A stretch of 64,000 bases of DNA from Paenibacillus solanacearum (GCF_910593845.1 NZ_CAJVAS010000011.1:75247-139246); one strand, 5' to 3'. Shown: positions 26,436 to 37,016, numbered from the stretch's first letter. The notes: generated by a model from the sequence alone, not told the origin. Translations and numbers: made by a program.

Positions 26436-26487
26436 TTCACACTATCTTCACACTAAATGAGCTACTATATAAAAAAGATAGTGTAAA
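26436..26487 (+). promoter_or_regulatory. Direct and inverted TTCACA repeats upstream of the large ABC locus
   Basis: TTCACA occurs at 26436-26441 and 26447-26452, giving an 11-bp period with a five-base spacer, the usual layout of an OmpR/PhoP-family site. In addition TTCACACTATCTT (26436-26448) and AAGATAGTGTAAA (26475-26487) are inverted copies with one mismatch. The AT-rich gap between them holds TATAAA (26468-26473), a possible -10. An OmpR-family regulator is encoded at the end of the same locus; the link is inference. Confidence 0.55.
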
Positions 26488-26507
26488 TTGCGCGTGGAGG
26501 CGATTAC

Positions 26508-27629
26508 ATGGCCAAGATTTTGATCAATCACTTATACAAGCGATACGGGAAAGATAAGCACCCGGTCGTGAAGGACTTCCATCTGGAAATTCAGGACAAG
26601 GAGTTTCTTGTTTTCGTCGGACCGTCCGGCTGTGGCAAGTCCACTACGCTTCGGATGATCGCAGGACTCGAAGATATTTCCGAAGGGGAAATATACATCG
26701 GCGACACGCTGGTGAACGACCTGCCGCCGAAAGACCGCGACATTGCCATGGTGTTCCAGAACTACGCCCTGTACCCGAATATGAGCGTATACGAGAACAT
26801 CGCCTTCGGCCTTCGGTTGCGTAAGCTGCCGAAGCACGAGATTGACCTTGCCGTTAAGAAAGCGGCCCGCGTACTCGAAATCGAGCAGTATCTCGACCGC
26901 AAGCCGAGACAGCTCTCCGGCGGTCAGCGTCAGCGCGTAGCGCTCGGAAGAGCGATTGTCCGTAACCCGCAAGTGTTCCTCATGGATGAACCGTTGTCCA
27001 ACCTCGACGCCAAACTTCGCGTACAAATGCGTACGGAAATTATCAAGCTTCACAAGACGCTCGGCGTTACGATGATCTATGTAACGCATGATCAGATTGA
27101 AGCCATGACCATGGGTGACCGGATCGTCGTCATGAAGGACGGGATCATCCAGCAGGTCGATACGCCGGAGACGATCTACACGACGCCAAGCAACACGTTC
27201 GTTGCCAGCTTCATCGGGTCGCCGCCAATGAACTTCATCGACGGCCGCATTCAGGAGAATGTGCCGGGCAAGCTGGAATTCCATACGCAGCGCTTTGCGA
27301 TTGAGATTCCCGAAGGAAAGAAGCATGCGCTGATCAAGAACAAACAAGTGAACAAGACCGTAACGCTGGGCATTCGGCCGGAGAACGTCAGCTTGGAAGA
27401 GATCGTATTCGAAGCGTTCCCGAACGCTGTCGTACCAGGCACGTATAAGCTGGACGAATTAATGGGAGCGGACCGGTTCCTGCATCTGGATATCGGCCAA
27501 GACCGCATGCTCGTAGCTCGTGTGAATCCGCGTTATCGCTTTGAAGAAGACGATAAAGTGAAAGTTGCGATTGACATGTCCAAGGCGCTGTTCTTCAATT
27601 ATGAAACCGGCGAACGTTTTATAGATTAA
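26508..27629 (+). CDS. ABC transporter ATP-binding protein (MalK/UgpC/MsmX-like)
   Basis: The 373-residue ATPase starts at ATG 26508 behind GTGGAGGCG. Walker A GPSGCGKST is at 38-46, with MVFQNYALYPNMSVYENI (Q-loop), LSGGQRQRVALGRAI, Walker B VFLMDEPLSNLDAK and the switch in YVTHDQIEAMT. The C-terminal ~130 residues form TOBE/OB-type domains as in MalK and MsmX. It heads an operon with one binding protein and four permeases and is the only ATPase there, so it probably drives both permease pairs. MsmX-type ATPases can serve several importers, including possibly the ATPase-less sugar importer at 15660. Confidence 0.94.
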   Translation: MAKILINHLYKRYGKDKHPVVKDFHLEIQDKEFLVFVGPSGCGKSTTLRMIAGLEDISEGEIYIGDTLVNDLPPKDRDIAMVFQNYALYPNMSVYENIAFGLRLRKLPKHEIDLAVKKAARVLEIEQYLDRKPRQLSGGQRQRVALGRAIVRNPQVFLMDEPLSNLDAKLRVQMRTEIIKLHKTLGVTMIYVTHDQIEAMTMGDRIVVMKDGIIQQVDTPETIYTTPSNTFVASFIGSPPMNFIDGRIQENVPGKLEFHTQRFAIEIPEGKKHALIKNKQVNKTVTLGIRPENVSLEEIVFEAFPNAVVPGTYKLDELMGADRFLHLDIGQDRMLVARVNPRYRFEEDDKVKVAIDMSKALFFNYETGERFID

Positions 27630-27658
27630 CTCCATTGATTAGGAAAGGAGTGACACGA

Positions 27659-30655
27659 TTGTCTTCCGTTCAATCCTCGAAACACCCGTGGAAACGCTTA
27701 CTAGTATTATCGTTGGCCGGAGCGCTCGGGCTCACTGGACTGGTTCCACCGGGTCAGCCTGTTGCGTCGGCGGCGGATGCAAAGGCGCCTACTGCGCCTG
27801 CGAACGCAGCACCGGCGGTTAAGACGCCGAATGCAAGCGCCGTGCAGCTGTCGGAATCGGAGCCGTATTATGCGGATACGCTCAAGGCCTGGATCGGCAA
27901 GGGTGCCAAGCCGGCCACCTCGACGATCGAGATTAAAGGTTCCGCTCCGTCAGCCAAGTCGGAGAACCAGAATATTACGGTCGGCAATTACGAAGGGAAA
28001 AGCAACGTGCTTGTTTGGAACGGCGGCAGCGGCGAGGGCTTCGTCGAATACCGCGTGGACGTTCCTGCTGACGGTTTGTACGAGATGCAAGTCTCCTATC
28101 GCCCGCTAACGGGCAAAGGGTTGCGCCGCCCGATCGTATGGGATATGTTCGTGGACGGCAAGCGCCCGTTCCGGGAAACGTCTTCCATTACGCTGTACCG
28201 TCAATGGAAGGATGCCCGTCCGATCAAGACGGATGACGAGGGCGACCAGATTCGTCCAAAGTCCGAAGAAATTACGACGTGGATGACGATGCCGCTGTTC
28301 GATTCCGGCGGTGCTTATGCGGCTCCGCTACAATGGTTCTTCTCCAAAGGAACGCATACAATCCGGATGCAGGGCTACGAGCCGATAGCGATCGAATCGA
28401 TTAAGCTGACCCCTCCGCAAAAGCTGCAATCGTATGCGGATGTGGCGAAGGCTTACCCGCAATCGAAGCCGGCTGCGGCCGAAGTGATCACGCTGCAGGC
28501 GGAAGAACCATCGATTAAGAGCGATTCCGCAATCCAGATGGCTTCGGACACGGATCAGCGCACGGTTCCGCTCGCCAAAGGGAAAATTACGTTCAACAGC
28601 ATCGGCGGCAAGAAGTGGTATAACCAGACGCAAGAGCTGACATGGACGATCGATATTCCGGAGTCCGGCAAGTACAAGGTCGCGACTCGCGCGCTTCAAA
28701 ATACGATCTCGCAAAAATCTTCCTTCCGTACGATCCGCATCGACGGAAAAGTGCCGTTCCAGGAATTTTTGACGTATCGCTTCCCGTATTCGACCGGCTG
28801 GGAAGGCCTGGCGCTTCAGGATGACACAGGCAAGCCGTACGAGTTTTATTTTGAGAAGGGCAAGCACACGCTCTCGATGAGCGTCACGCATGATCCGTTC
28901 AAGCCGGTAATCCGCGGCATCGAGGAAGTTTCCGACCTGCTGCAGGAAGTGGCTTGGGACTTGAAATCGCTCACGGGTAACGTGGACGACAAGAACAGAA
29001 CGTACCGGATCGCTCAAGATTTGCCCGACCTGCCGAAGCGGATGGAAGTGATCGAGCAGCGGCTCGACGAGCTCTCCAAGCTGACGGCGCAAGTCAACGG
29101 TCGTGTGGATAACATCAGCCAAGGCTTTGAGTCCTCGGCGCAAGATATTGCCAAAATGCTGAAAAAAATAGACGATGTTCCGTATAAGGCGGACCAGATT
29201 TCGTCCATGCAGGAGAAAGTCAGCAAGTTTATCGACACGCTCATTCAGCAGCCGCTGCAGCTCGACGAAATTTATATCGCACCGGTGGAGAAGAGCTTTC
29301 CGAAGATGGAAGCTTCGATCTTCTCCAAGATGAAGGGTATGGTCGTCAACTTCTTCTATACGTTCCGTTCCAAAAACCGTCTGAGCGAGATGGATCCGAA
29401 CGTGCTTAACGTCTGGGTGCACCGCGGACGCGACTATGTAACGCAGCTGCAAGAATTGACGGACGAATTGTTTACACCGGAAACGGGAATTAAAGTCAAG
29501 GTCAACCTGCTGCCGAATACGCAGTTGCTCGTCTTGTCCAACGCGGCAGGCATCCAGCCGGACATCGCGCTTGGATTGTCGCAAGACTTGCCGGTCGATT
29601 ACGCGATTCGGAACAGTATCGTCGATATATCGCAGTTCCCGGACTTCAAGGAAGTGTACAATCGTTACAGCCCGGGCTCGTGGCTGCCGTTCTACTATAA
29701 CAAAGGGTATTACGCAATGCCGGAGACGCAGTCGTTCCAGCTGCTGTTCTACCGCAAGGACATTTTGAGCAAACTGGGCATCGCGCTGCCGCAAACGTGG
29801 GATGACGTATATGACATCTTACCGACGCTGCAGCAGAACTACATGAACTTCTACGCGAACCCGAAAGAATTCATGATGTTCGTATACCAGAATCAGGCGG
29901 AGTTTTTCTCCAAGGACGGGTCGAAGACGGCGATGGATACGCCGGAAGGCTTCAAAGCATTCCGTCAGTGGGCCGACCTGTTCAACATTTATGCAATGGA
30001 CCGAGAAGTATCGAGCTTCTATCAGCATTTCCGCAAGGGCGACATGCCGATCGGTATTGCGGACTACAATATGTACATTCAGCTGTCCGCTGCGGCGCCG
30101 GAGCTGAACGGACGTTGGGGAATCGCACAACTTCCGGGCACGAAGCAGTCGAATGGCACGATCGAACGATGGGCTGGCGGCGGCCAAACAACCGGCGTCA
30201 TTTTCAAACGTTCGAACAAACAGGATCAGGCATGGGAGTACTTGAAATGGTGGAACTCCGCCGACGTTCAGGAGCGTTACGGCTCTGACCTTGAAGCGTT
30301 CAACGGGGTTGCCTTCCGTTGGAATACGTCGAACCTGGAGGCATTTGTCAACCTGCCATGGAAACGCGAAGATGCCAACGTCATCCTGAATCAATGGCAA
30401 TGGTACAAAGATATGCCGAACGTACCGGGCGGCTACTTCGTAACACGTGAAATTAACAACGCATGGAACCGTACGGTCGTCGATGGAATGAACTATAGAA
30501 ACTCGCTGGAGCTGGCCGTCATGGAAATCAATCGGGAGCTCAGGCGTAAGCAGCAAGAGTTCGGCTTTGTCGATGGCGAGGGCAATATTTTGAAATCGAT
30601 GGAACTGCCGATCGTAACCAAACCTTGGGAAGGAGTGAAGGCATATGTTAAGTAA
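27659..30655 (+). CDS. Very large solute-binding protein with carbohydrate-binding-like modules
   Basis: The 998-residue secreted protein is read from TTG 27659, eight bases after AAAGGAG. A Sec signal ([16 protein letters not shown], cleavage near VASAADA) has no lipobox cysteine. An Ala/Pro-rich linker (about 40-60) is followed by two beta-rich modules (about 61-250 and 276-410) of CBM6/35 or galactose-binding type ([39 protein letters not shown]). A helical segment (412-575, [23 protein letters not shown]) joins them to a family-1 binding domain (580-998: [44 protein letters not shown]). Typical binding proteins have 400-550 residues. It should deliver a glycan to the permeases encoded next. 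Confidence 0.85.
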   Translation: MSSVQSSKHPWKRLLVLSLAGALGLTGLVPPGQPVASAADAKAPTAPANAAPAVKTPNASAVQLSESEPYYADTLKAWIGKGAKPATSTIEIKGSAPSAKSENQNITVGNYEGKSNVLVWNGGSGEGFVEYRVDVPADGLYEMQVSYRPLTGKGLRRPIVWDMFVDGKRPFRETSSITLYRQWKDARPIKTDDEGDQIRPKSEEITTWMTMPLFDSGGAYAAPLQWFFSKGTHTIRMQGYEPIAIESIKLTPPQKLQSYADVAKAYPQSKPAAAEVITLQAEEPSIKSDSAIQMASDTDQRTVPLAKGKITFNSIGGKKWYNQTQELTWTIDIPESGKYKVATRALQNTISQKSSFRTIRIDGKVPFQEFLTYRFPYSTGWEGLALQDDTGKPYEFYFEKGKHTLSMSVTHDPFKPVIRGIEEVSDLLQEVAWDLKSLTGNVDDKNRTYRIAQDLPDLPKRMEVIEQRLDELSKLTAQVNGRVDNISQGFESSAQDIAKMLKKIDDVPYKADQISSMQEKVSKFIDTLIQQPLQLDEIYIAPVEKSFPKMEASIFSKMKGMVVNFFYTFRSKNRLSEMDPNVLNVWVHRGRDYVTQLQELTDELFTPETGIKVKVNLLPNTQLLVLSNAAGIQPDIALGLSQDLPVDYAIRNSIVDISQFPDFKEVYNRYSPGSWLPFYYNKGYYAMPETQSFQLLFYRKDILSKLGIALPQTWDDVYDILPTLQQNYMNFYANPKEFMMFVYQNQAEFFSKDGSKTAMDTPEGFKAFRQWADLFNIYAMDREVSSFYQHFRKGDMPIGIADYNMYIQLSAAAPELNGRWGIAQLPGTKQSNGTIERWAGGGQTTGVIFKRSNKQDQAWEYLKWWNSADVQERYGSDLEAFNGVAFRWNTSNLEAFVNLPWKREDANVILNQWQWYKDMPNVPGGYFVTREINNAWNRTVVDGMNYRNSLELAVMEINRELRRKQQEFGFVDGEGNILKSMELPIVTKPWEGVKAYVK

Positions 30656-31634
30656 TCAGGCGAACGCAACGGCGGGAACGGTTCGACAGCGAATCGCCCC
30701 TGCTAAACCGACGCTCACGGAAAAGTTCAAACGCCTCCTTTCCGAGATATGGTCTTATCGGCTGTCGTACTTGTTCATCGCCCCGTTTATGTTTTGTTTT
30801 ATCGCATTCATTTTGATTCCGGTTATTGCGGCCATCGGGCTTAGCTTCACGTATTTCAATGCAATCGAGCCGCCGCGTTTCATTGGCTGGACGAACTACG
30901 CGAACTTGATCTCACAGGACTTGACGTTCTTGAAATATGCGCTTCCGAATACGTTCAAGTTTGCGCTTATCGTAGGTCCGGGCGGATATATTGCGGCCTT
31001 CATGCTGGCATGGCTCATTTCCCAGCTGCCGAACGCGGCAACCCGCTGGTTCGCGCTGGCGATGTATACGCCGTCGCTGACAGCAGGGGTAGCGATGTCT
31101 GTCGTATGGCTGCCGCTCCTTACCGGTGACCGGATCGGTTACCTGAACAGTATTCTTCTTGAACTTGGCTTTATCGACCAACCGCTTTTGTGGGTAACCG
31201 ACAAAGCATACTTGATGAACTCGATGATCGTAGTTACATTATGGTCCAGTATGGGCGTCGGCTTCCTTGCGATGCTCGCCGGGATTTTGAATGTCAACCA
31301 GGAGTTGTATGAGGCTGGCCGGATCGACGGTATGAGCAGCCGACTTCAAGAAATCTGGTACATTACGATCCCGTCCATGAAACCGCAAATGCTGTTCGGT
31401 GCAGTCATGGCGATCGTATCGACGTTTAAAGCGGGTGCGATCGGAACGGAGTTGTCAGGTGTGAATCCGACGCCGCAGTATTCGGGTCATCTGATTATCA
31501 ACCATATCGATGACTACGGCTTTATCCGATTTGAAATGGGATATGCCGCCGCCATCTCGGTATTCCTTCTGCTCATCATGTATTTGTCCAACAAATTAAG
31601 CTGGGGCTTGTTCGGCCCGAAGGAGGGCGAATAA
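30645..31634 (+). CDS. Sugar ABC transporter permease, pair 1 (UgpA/LplB-like)
   Basis: The 329-residue permease starts at ATG 30645 after AAGGAGTGA and overlaps the binding-protein gene by 11 bases. A cytoplasmic N-terminal extension of about 40 residues precedes the first span. The EAA loop is [28 protein letters not shown]. It forms a pair with the next gene product; the next gene starts on its last base (TAATG). Confidence 0.93.
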   Translation: MLSNQANATAGTVRQRIAPAKPTLTEKFKRLLSEIWSYRLSYLFIAPFMFCFIAFILIPVIAAIGLSFTYFNAIEPPRFIGWTNYANLISQDLTFLKYALPNTFKFALIVGPGGYIAAFMLAWLISQLPNAATRWFALAMYTPSLTAGVAMSVVWLPLLTGDRIGYLNSILLELGFIDQPLLWVTDKAYLMNSMIVVTLWSSMGVGFLAMLAGILNVNQELYEAGRIDGMSSRLQEIWYITIPSMKPQMLFGAVMAIVSTFKAGAIGTELSGVNPTPQYSGHLIINHIDDYGFIRFEMGYAAAISVFLLLIMYLSNKLSWGLFGPKEGE

Positions 31635-32536
31635 TGCAAACTGCGCTTGCCAAATGGAAAGGGCTCATTCCATGGAGAAAGAAGTCGAAGCTGAACTCGA
31701 TGGACGGCTTTCAGAAAGTGCTCGTCTTCTTTCTCTTTGTACTCGCCATCTTCATGCTGCTGCCGCTGGTGTTTATTTTTAACCATGCGCTCAAGCCGTA
31801 CCAGGAGCTGTTCGTTTATCCGCCGAACTTTTTCGTACGGGAACCGTCGTTTCAGAACTTTACGGAGCTATTCCTGGTAGCTTCCTCCTCGACGATCCCG
31901 GTAACGCGTTACTTATTCAACAGCTTGATCATTTCCGGCGGGGCGGTCGTTTGCGTAACGATCGTCAGCGCGCTTTGCGCCTACCCGATCTCGAAACACA
32001 AGTTTCCGGGTCATCAAATCGTTTTTGGCACGATCCTGCTGACGCTCATGTTCGCGCCCGAGACGGTGCAGATTCCGCGGTATCTCGTGGTCAGCCATCT
32101 CGGCATTATGAATACGTATTTAGGTCATATCCTGCCGATGGTCGCCATGCCGGTTGGCGTGTTCCTTCTGAAGCAGTTTATCGACCAGCTTCCGAACGAG
32201 CTGCTGGAAGCGGCGCGGATCGACGGGGGAAGCGAATTTTTCATCTTCATGCGCATCGTCATTCCGGTCGTCATGCCGGCGGTCGCTACCGTAGCGATCC
32301 TGACGTTCCAAGGCGCATGGGGGAACCAGGAGACGTCGACGCTGTTCATGCAGGATGACGAGATGAAGAACTTCCCGTTCTTCCTGTCAACCTTGACGAA
32401 CAACCTGGCTAACAGTGTAGCCCGCCAAGGGGCGGCAGCTGCGGCGGCGCTCGTCATGTTCGTACCGAACCTGCTGATCTTCTTGTTCTTCCAAGGCAAG
32501 GTTATCGCCACGATGGCGCATTCCGGTATCAAATAA
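31634..32536 (+). CDS. Sugar ABC transporter permease, pair 1 (UgpE-like)
   Basis: The 300-residue permease starts at ATG 31634 after AAGGAGGGCG. It has six spans and the EAA loop ELLEAARIDGGSEFFIFMRIVIPVVMP. It completes the first permease pair of the locus. A second complete pair is encoded at 37013 and 37901. Confidence 0.93.
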   Translation: MQTALAKWKGLIPWRKKSKLNSMDGFQKVLVFFLFVLAIFMLLPLVFIFNHALKPYQELFVYPPNFFVREPSFQNFTELFLVASSSTIPVTRYLFNSLIISGGAVVCVTIVSALCAYPISKHKFPGHQIVFGTILLTLMFAPETVQIPRYLVVSHLGIMNTYLGHILPMVAMPVGVFLLKQFIDQLPNELLEAARIDGGSEFFIFMRIVIPVVMPAVATVAILTFQGAWGNQETSTLFMQDDEMKNFPFFLSTLTNNLANSVARQGAAAAAALVMFVPNLLIFLFFQGKVIATMAHSGIK

Positions 32537-32553
32537 GGAAGGGGGACTACCAT

Positions 32554-34698
32554 TTGTTAACTCAATTTCGGCGTAAGCCCCTCCTCCTTATGTTGGCGGT
32601 CATCGTGTTGGCCGTCTCCTTGTGGCCGGCAGGTGCAATGGCTTACGTACCTTATGATACGAACTACAGAGATAGCTACAAACGGCTTGTATGGACCCAA
32701 TCGGCCTACAACCCGGTAGAAGTAATGGGCAGGGAAATCTACATCCCGGATCCGAAAGATCCGAGCAAGCAAGTGTTTTCCCCGCTCGTACAACCGAAAG
32801 ATTTGTTTATCGATGAAAAAGACAATATTTATATCGCGGATTCTGGCAACAACCGGATCGTTCAATTGGACCCGGACGGAAAGTTGGTCCGCATCCTGGA
32901 CGTAAAGGAAAGCCCGATGAAGAAGCCGGAAGGGCTGTTCATCGACGGGAAAGGCGACATTTATGTTGCGGATACCGGCAACAAGCGAGTTATCCGCCTC
33001 GATTCCAACGGCAAGCTGTTGAAGGAATACAAAAGGCCGGAATCCAAGTTTTTACCTGAGGCGTTCAAATATGACCCGATCAAGCTGGTCGTAGACAAAC
33101 GCGGCTTCCTGTACATCGCCACACTGGGCGGCTACCAGGGACTTCTGCAGCTCGACCCGGAAGGCAATTTCCAGAGCTTCTTCGGCGCCAACAAAACCGA
33201 GTTTTCGGTCATGGATGCATTCAAACGCATGGTGTACACACGGGAAATGTACTTGCGCGAAATCAGCAAGCTGCCGGGCTCCGTCGCAAGCGTAACGATC
33301 GACAAAGGCGGACTTATTTACACGGCGACCAAAGAGATCGCGACCGGACAAATCAAGAAGCTGAACATTGCAGGCAAAGACTTGCTGTCGGCTAAGGATG
33401 AGTATACGGATAAAGTCACGACAAAAGCGTTCGGTGAAGTTCGTTTTCCTCCGAGCGACAAAAACCAAAAGCCGCAGCTGAGCGACTTGACGGTTGACAG
33501 CGACGGCAATATTACGGCAATCGACTCGACACTGAAATACGTCAACCAATACGATGCGACGGGTAACCTGCTGTTCTACTGGGGCGGCGACGTATCGGCG
33601 TCGGCCACCAAGCTTGGCGTTGTCAAGACGCCGTCGGCCATCGCCAACAACTCGAAGAACGAGCTGTTCATTCTCGACGAAGAGAACAACGCCGTTCAAC
33701 GGTTCCGCCTGTCGGAGTTCGGCGCGCTGGTGCATCAAGCGAACCAGCTGACGCAGGAAGGCCGATACGAGGATAGCGAGAAATATTGGCAGGAAGTACT
33801 TCGCCTCAACGCATACTACACGCCTGCGGTTCTCGGCCTGGCTAAAGCCGCCTACAAAAAAGGCGAGTTCGAAAAGGCGCAGGCGCTCTTTAAGGAAGCC
33901 GGCTTCGTACAAGGCTACTCCGATGCGTTCTGGCAAATCCGGTTGATCTGGTTCCAGAAGCATTTCGGATTGCTGATGAACGTCGTTATTTTTGGCCTTA
34001 TCTTATTGTTGTTGTTCAATCGCTTCACGCGCAAAGCTGCCTGGAGACAAAAATGGCGCAAACGCGAGCGTTCCAAAAACAGACTGGTTATTCAGTTGAA
34101 GCACGTATTTTATATTTTGAAACATCCGATCGACGGCTTCTCGGCGATTCGTTACGAGAATAAAGGCAGCATGGCGAGCAGTATGATTTTACTGCTGGCC
34201 GGCATGATCGCCTTCGGCATCATGCGCGTAGCGACCGATTTTACGTTCAACCCGAACGTCGTGCTGGAGATCAGCATGATCACAGTGTTTACTCAGTTTG
34301 CGGTCGTCTGGGTCGGCTGGGTTGTCGCCAACTATTTGATCAGCACGATTTATCGTGGTGAAGGTCGTTTCCGCGACGTTATTTATGGCACATCCTATGC
34401 GGTCTTCCCGTTTGTGATCGTCGGCTTACCGCTGACGTTGCTCTCCAGCGTCATGACGCTGAGCGAAGGCGCAATCTACAATTTCCTGGAGAACGCTTTG
34501 TACGGCTGGGTATTCCTGCTGGTCTTCTGGAAAGTGCAATCAATGCAAAACTACGGCGTTGGCGAAACGGCAGTCAACATTGTCCTTTCGATGATTACGA
34601 TGACGATTCTGGGCGTTCTCATTTTCATTACGTTTGGTCTCAGCAATGAGCTATGGGACTTCTTCTATTCCGTGTACCAGGAGGTGACGATCCGATGA
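32554..34698 (+). CDS. NHL beta-propeller / TPR / Yip1-domain membrane protein
   Basis: The 714-residue protein starts at TTG 32554 after GGAAGGGGGA. A signal peptide (to about residue 30) leads to an extracellular NHL-type propeller (about 75-385) with repeats such as PKDLFIDEKDNIYIADSGNNRIVQLDPDGKL and PEGLFIDGKGDIYVADTGNKRVIRL. A TPR-like pair of helices (about 392-452) precedes a membrane span (about 472-492), a basic stretch (RKAAWRQKWRKRERSKNR), and a C-terminal multi-span Yip1-like domain (about 520-710). Encoded between two permease pairs, it probably organises or senses the transport complex. No enzymatic motif is visible. Confidence 0.85.
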   Translation: MLTQFRRKPLLLMLAVIVLAVSLWPAGAMAYVPYDTNYRDSYKRLVWTQSAYNPVEVMGREIYIPDPKDPSKQVFSPLVQPKDLFIDEKDNIYIADSGNNRIVQLDPDGKLVRILDVKESPMKKPEGLFIDGKGDIYVADTGNKRVIRLDSNGKLLKEYKRPESKFLPEAFKYDPIKLVVDKRGFLYIATLGGYQGLLQLDPEGNFQSFFGANKTEFSVMDAFKRMVYTREMYLREISKLPGSVASVTIDKGGLIYTATKEIATGQIKKLNIAGKDLLSAKDEYTDKVTTKAFGEVRFPPSDKNQKPQLSDLTVDSDGNITAIDSTLKYVNQYDATGNLLFYWGGDVSASATKLGVVKTPSAIANNSKNELFILDEENNAVQRFRLSEFGALVHQANQLTQEGRYEDSEKYWQEVLRLNAYYTPAVLGLAKAAYKKGEFEKAQALFKEAGFVQGYSDAFWQIRLIWFQKHFGLLMNVVIFGLILLLLFNRFTRKAAWRQKWRKRERSKNRLVIQLKHVFYILKHPIDGFSAIRYENKGSMASSMILLLAGMIAFGIMRVATDFTFNPNVVLEISMITVFTQFAVVWVGWVVANYLISTIYRGEGRFRDVIYGTSYAVFPFVIVGLPLTLLSSVMTLSEGAIYNFLENALYGWVFLLVFWKVQSMQNYGVGETAVNIVLSMITMTILGVLIFITFGLSNELWDFFYSVYQEVTIR

Positions 34699-37016
34699 GA
34701 CGCATAAGCAAAAAATTGAAGCTGAGCGCTCTGGCGGTAGTCGTCGGTACGACGCTGGTCACGCTACAGAGCGGCCCGCTGCTGAACGCGGCCGAGAATA
34801 CGCCGGCGGCGAATGCCCCGGCAGCCAGCACGAACGCAAATGCGCCGGCAGCCGGGCAAGGGGCTCAAGCACCCGCCCAGGCTGCTGCGCCAACGGCGGC
34901 GCAGCAGGCCGCTGCGCAGAAAGAAATGCTTGACGAAAGCAAGTTCCAGGTCATGGCGGAAAATGCGAATTTCAAGCTGTGGGTAGACAGCACGACGGCT
35001 CATTTCAAGCTTGAAGACAAGCGCAGCGGACAAGTGCTGAGGTCTTACCCGGATCCCGAGCAATGGCCGAATGAAACGATTACAGGCACTTGGAGAAATA
35101 ACCTTCGCTCGCCGGTCATGCTGGAATATATCGACATGGCGAACTACAAGTCTCAGCCGAAAATCATCAGCTGGATGGAGGACAAAGGAACGCTGGAAGG
35201 CTTCCAAAAAACAGCCGATGGCTTTAAGGTGACGTTCAATTTTGCCGGAACCCAATTTAAAATTCCGGTGGAAGTGAAGCTGACGACAGATTACGTCGAG
35301 ACGAAGATTATCGATAAAGATATTAAAGAAGGCAAGCTGAGCCTGCTCAACCTGAAGCTGTATCCGCTCTTCGGAGCACAGCCTTCCTTGGGCCAGGACG
35401 GATATATGGTACTGCCGGACGGTTCCGGCGCGCTGATTCATTTCAAGCCGAACCGGACCAACGATAAATCGGTGTACCGCGAAAATATGTACGGCAACGA
35501 CATCTCGTTCTTTGTTGAAAGGACGAATCGTCAAAAAGTGACCATGCCGGTATTCGGCATGAAATCGGGCAGCCAGGCATTCGTATCGGTCATTACGGCG
35601 GGCGAAGAATATTCGAAGCTATTCGCTTCCCCGGCGGGCGCCTTCGGTACGTATAACTGGGTAACGCCGGAATGGCAATACCGGATCAAGTTTTTCCAGA
35701 ATACGAGCAAGAAAGGCAGCGCCGGCTTCTACACCTACAGCAAGCAGATGTATACCACAGAGCAGCGCGCCGTGCGGTACTATATGCTTGAGCCTGCGAA
35801 GGCTGACTATGTCGGCATGGCTTCGAAGTATCGGGAGTACCTGATGAAAGAGAAGGGGCTCAAACCGATCAAGCCGGAAAGCACGAAAGTTCCGTTCTTC
35901 CTGGACATCTTGGGTGCGGACCTTAAAGAAGGCCTGCTGTGGGATAAGTACTTGAAGGGCACGACGACATCGGAAGCGATGGAGATGGTCAAGCGGCTGT
36001 ATGGGCTTGGCATCGAGAATATGGCGATCCAATATTCCGGGTGGCAGAACGGCAGCTACAGCTCTTACGGCGGATTGTTCCCGGTCGATAAGCGGCTTGG
36101 CGGCAACGACGGAATGAAGCAGTTCATCGATTATGCGCACTCACTGAAAATTCCAGTGCTGTTGAATGCCAACTATTCGTACAACAATACGAACGGCGAC
36201 GGCTTCAGCCCGAGATATGACGGATCGCGGAATTTGGCGGGCCGGTTGCTGCAGGAGGAAAACTTCAACAACCGTGCGAAGATCACGCTTGTCAGCCCTA
36301 AGTTTAGCGCCAAAACGCTGGCGAAAGATCTGGAGAAATACAAGCAGCTTGGCGCAGACGGTCTCTTTTTCGAAGACGGTACCGGCCGCTTCCTAAACAG
36401 CGATTTCAACGACCGCTACAAAACAAACCGGACAGAATCCATGGGTGTACAGCAAGAGATGCTGAAGGAAGCCAAAGAAACGCTGGGACACGTCAGTATT
36501 GACCGGCCGAATTTCTACGGCATTTCCAATATTACGCATCTTCATCGCTTGCCGCAGGACTATTCGTATGACTTGTTCGTAGACGAATCGATTCCGTTCG
36601 CGCAAATTGCGCTGCACGGATTGGTAACTTATACGTCCAACTGGTCGAATCTGCGTGACCAATATCAAGGCGAGTTTTTGCGGTCTATCGAATATGGGGC
36701 TTATCCTTCGTTCATTTTCACCAACTCAAAGTCCGGAGATATGAAAGGCGCTTATTCGATCTGGTATTACAGCATGAATTACCGTGACTGGGAAGCCAAA
36801 GCGGTGGAGGAATACCAACGCTTCAACCAGGCACTTGGCGATGTGCAGGACAAAGCGATCATCGGTCATCGCACGCTCGCCCCGAACGTCATGGAGACGG
36901 AGTATGAAGGCGGCAAGAAGGTCATTGTCAACTACAACGCGCAGCAATATACGAACGGCAGCCTGAAAGTTCCGGCACAGGACTTCATCGTGGTAACGGG
37001 AGGGAAGACGTCATGA
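34695..37016 (+). CDS. DUF5696 secreted protein, glycoside-hydrolase-like
   Basis: The 773-residue protein is read from ATG 34695, overlapping the previous stop by four bases behind GGAGGTGACGATCCG. A signal peptide (to about 32) and a long Ala/Pro/Asn linker (to about 75) precede a beta-sandwich region (80-400; NFKLWVDSTTAHFKLEDKRSGQVLRSYP, MVLPDGSGALIHF). A barrel-like C-terminal half (400-770) shows ENMAIQYSGWQNG, KIPVLLNANYSYNN, GADGLFFEDGTGRFLNSDFN and LFVDESIPFAQIALHG. The layout resembles large retaining glycosidases, and acidic residues in the FFEDGTG and FVDESIP segments are candidate catalytic residues. Activity is not shown. It is encoded inside the ABC locus, so it probably acts on the same glycan. 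Confidence 0.8.
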   Translation: MRRISKKLKLSALAVVVGTTLVTLQSGPLLNAAENTPAANAPAASTNANAPAAGQGAQAPAQAAAPTAAQQAAAQKEMLDESKFQVMAENANFKLWVDSTTAHFKLEDKRSGQVLRSYPDPEQWPNETITGTWRNNLRSPVMLEYIDMANYKSQPKIISWMEDKGTLEGFQKTADGFKVTFNFAGTQFKIPVEVKLTTDYVETKIIDKDIKEGKLSLLNLKLYPLFGAQPSLGQDGYMVLPDGSGALIHFKPNRTNDKSVYRENMYGNDISFFVERTNRQKVTMPVFGMKSGSQAFVSVITAGEEYSKLFASPAGAFGTYNWVTPEWQYRIKFFQNTSKKGSAGFYTYSKQMYTTEQRAVRYYMLEPAKADYVGMASKYREYLMKEKGLKPIKPESTKVPFFLDILGADLKEGLLWDKYLKGTTTSEAMEMVKRLYGLGIENMAIQYSGWQNGSYSSYGGLFPVDKRLGGNDGMKQFIDYAHSLKIPVLLNANYSYNNTNGDGFSPRYDGSRNLAGRLLQEENFNNRAKITLVSPKFSAKTLAKDLEKYKQLGADGLFFEDGTGRFLNSDFNDRYKTNRTESMGVQQEMLKEAKETLGHVSIDRPNFYGISNITHLHRLPQDYSYDLFVDESIPFAQIALHGLVTYTSNWSNLRDQYQGEFLRSIEYGAYPSFIFTNSKSGDMKGAYSIWYYSMNYRDWEAKAVEEYQRFNQALGDVQDKAIIGHRTLAPNVMETEYEGGKKVIVNYNAQQYTNGSLKVPAQDFIVVTGGKTS

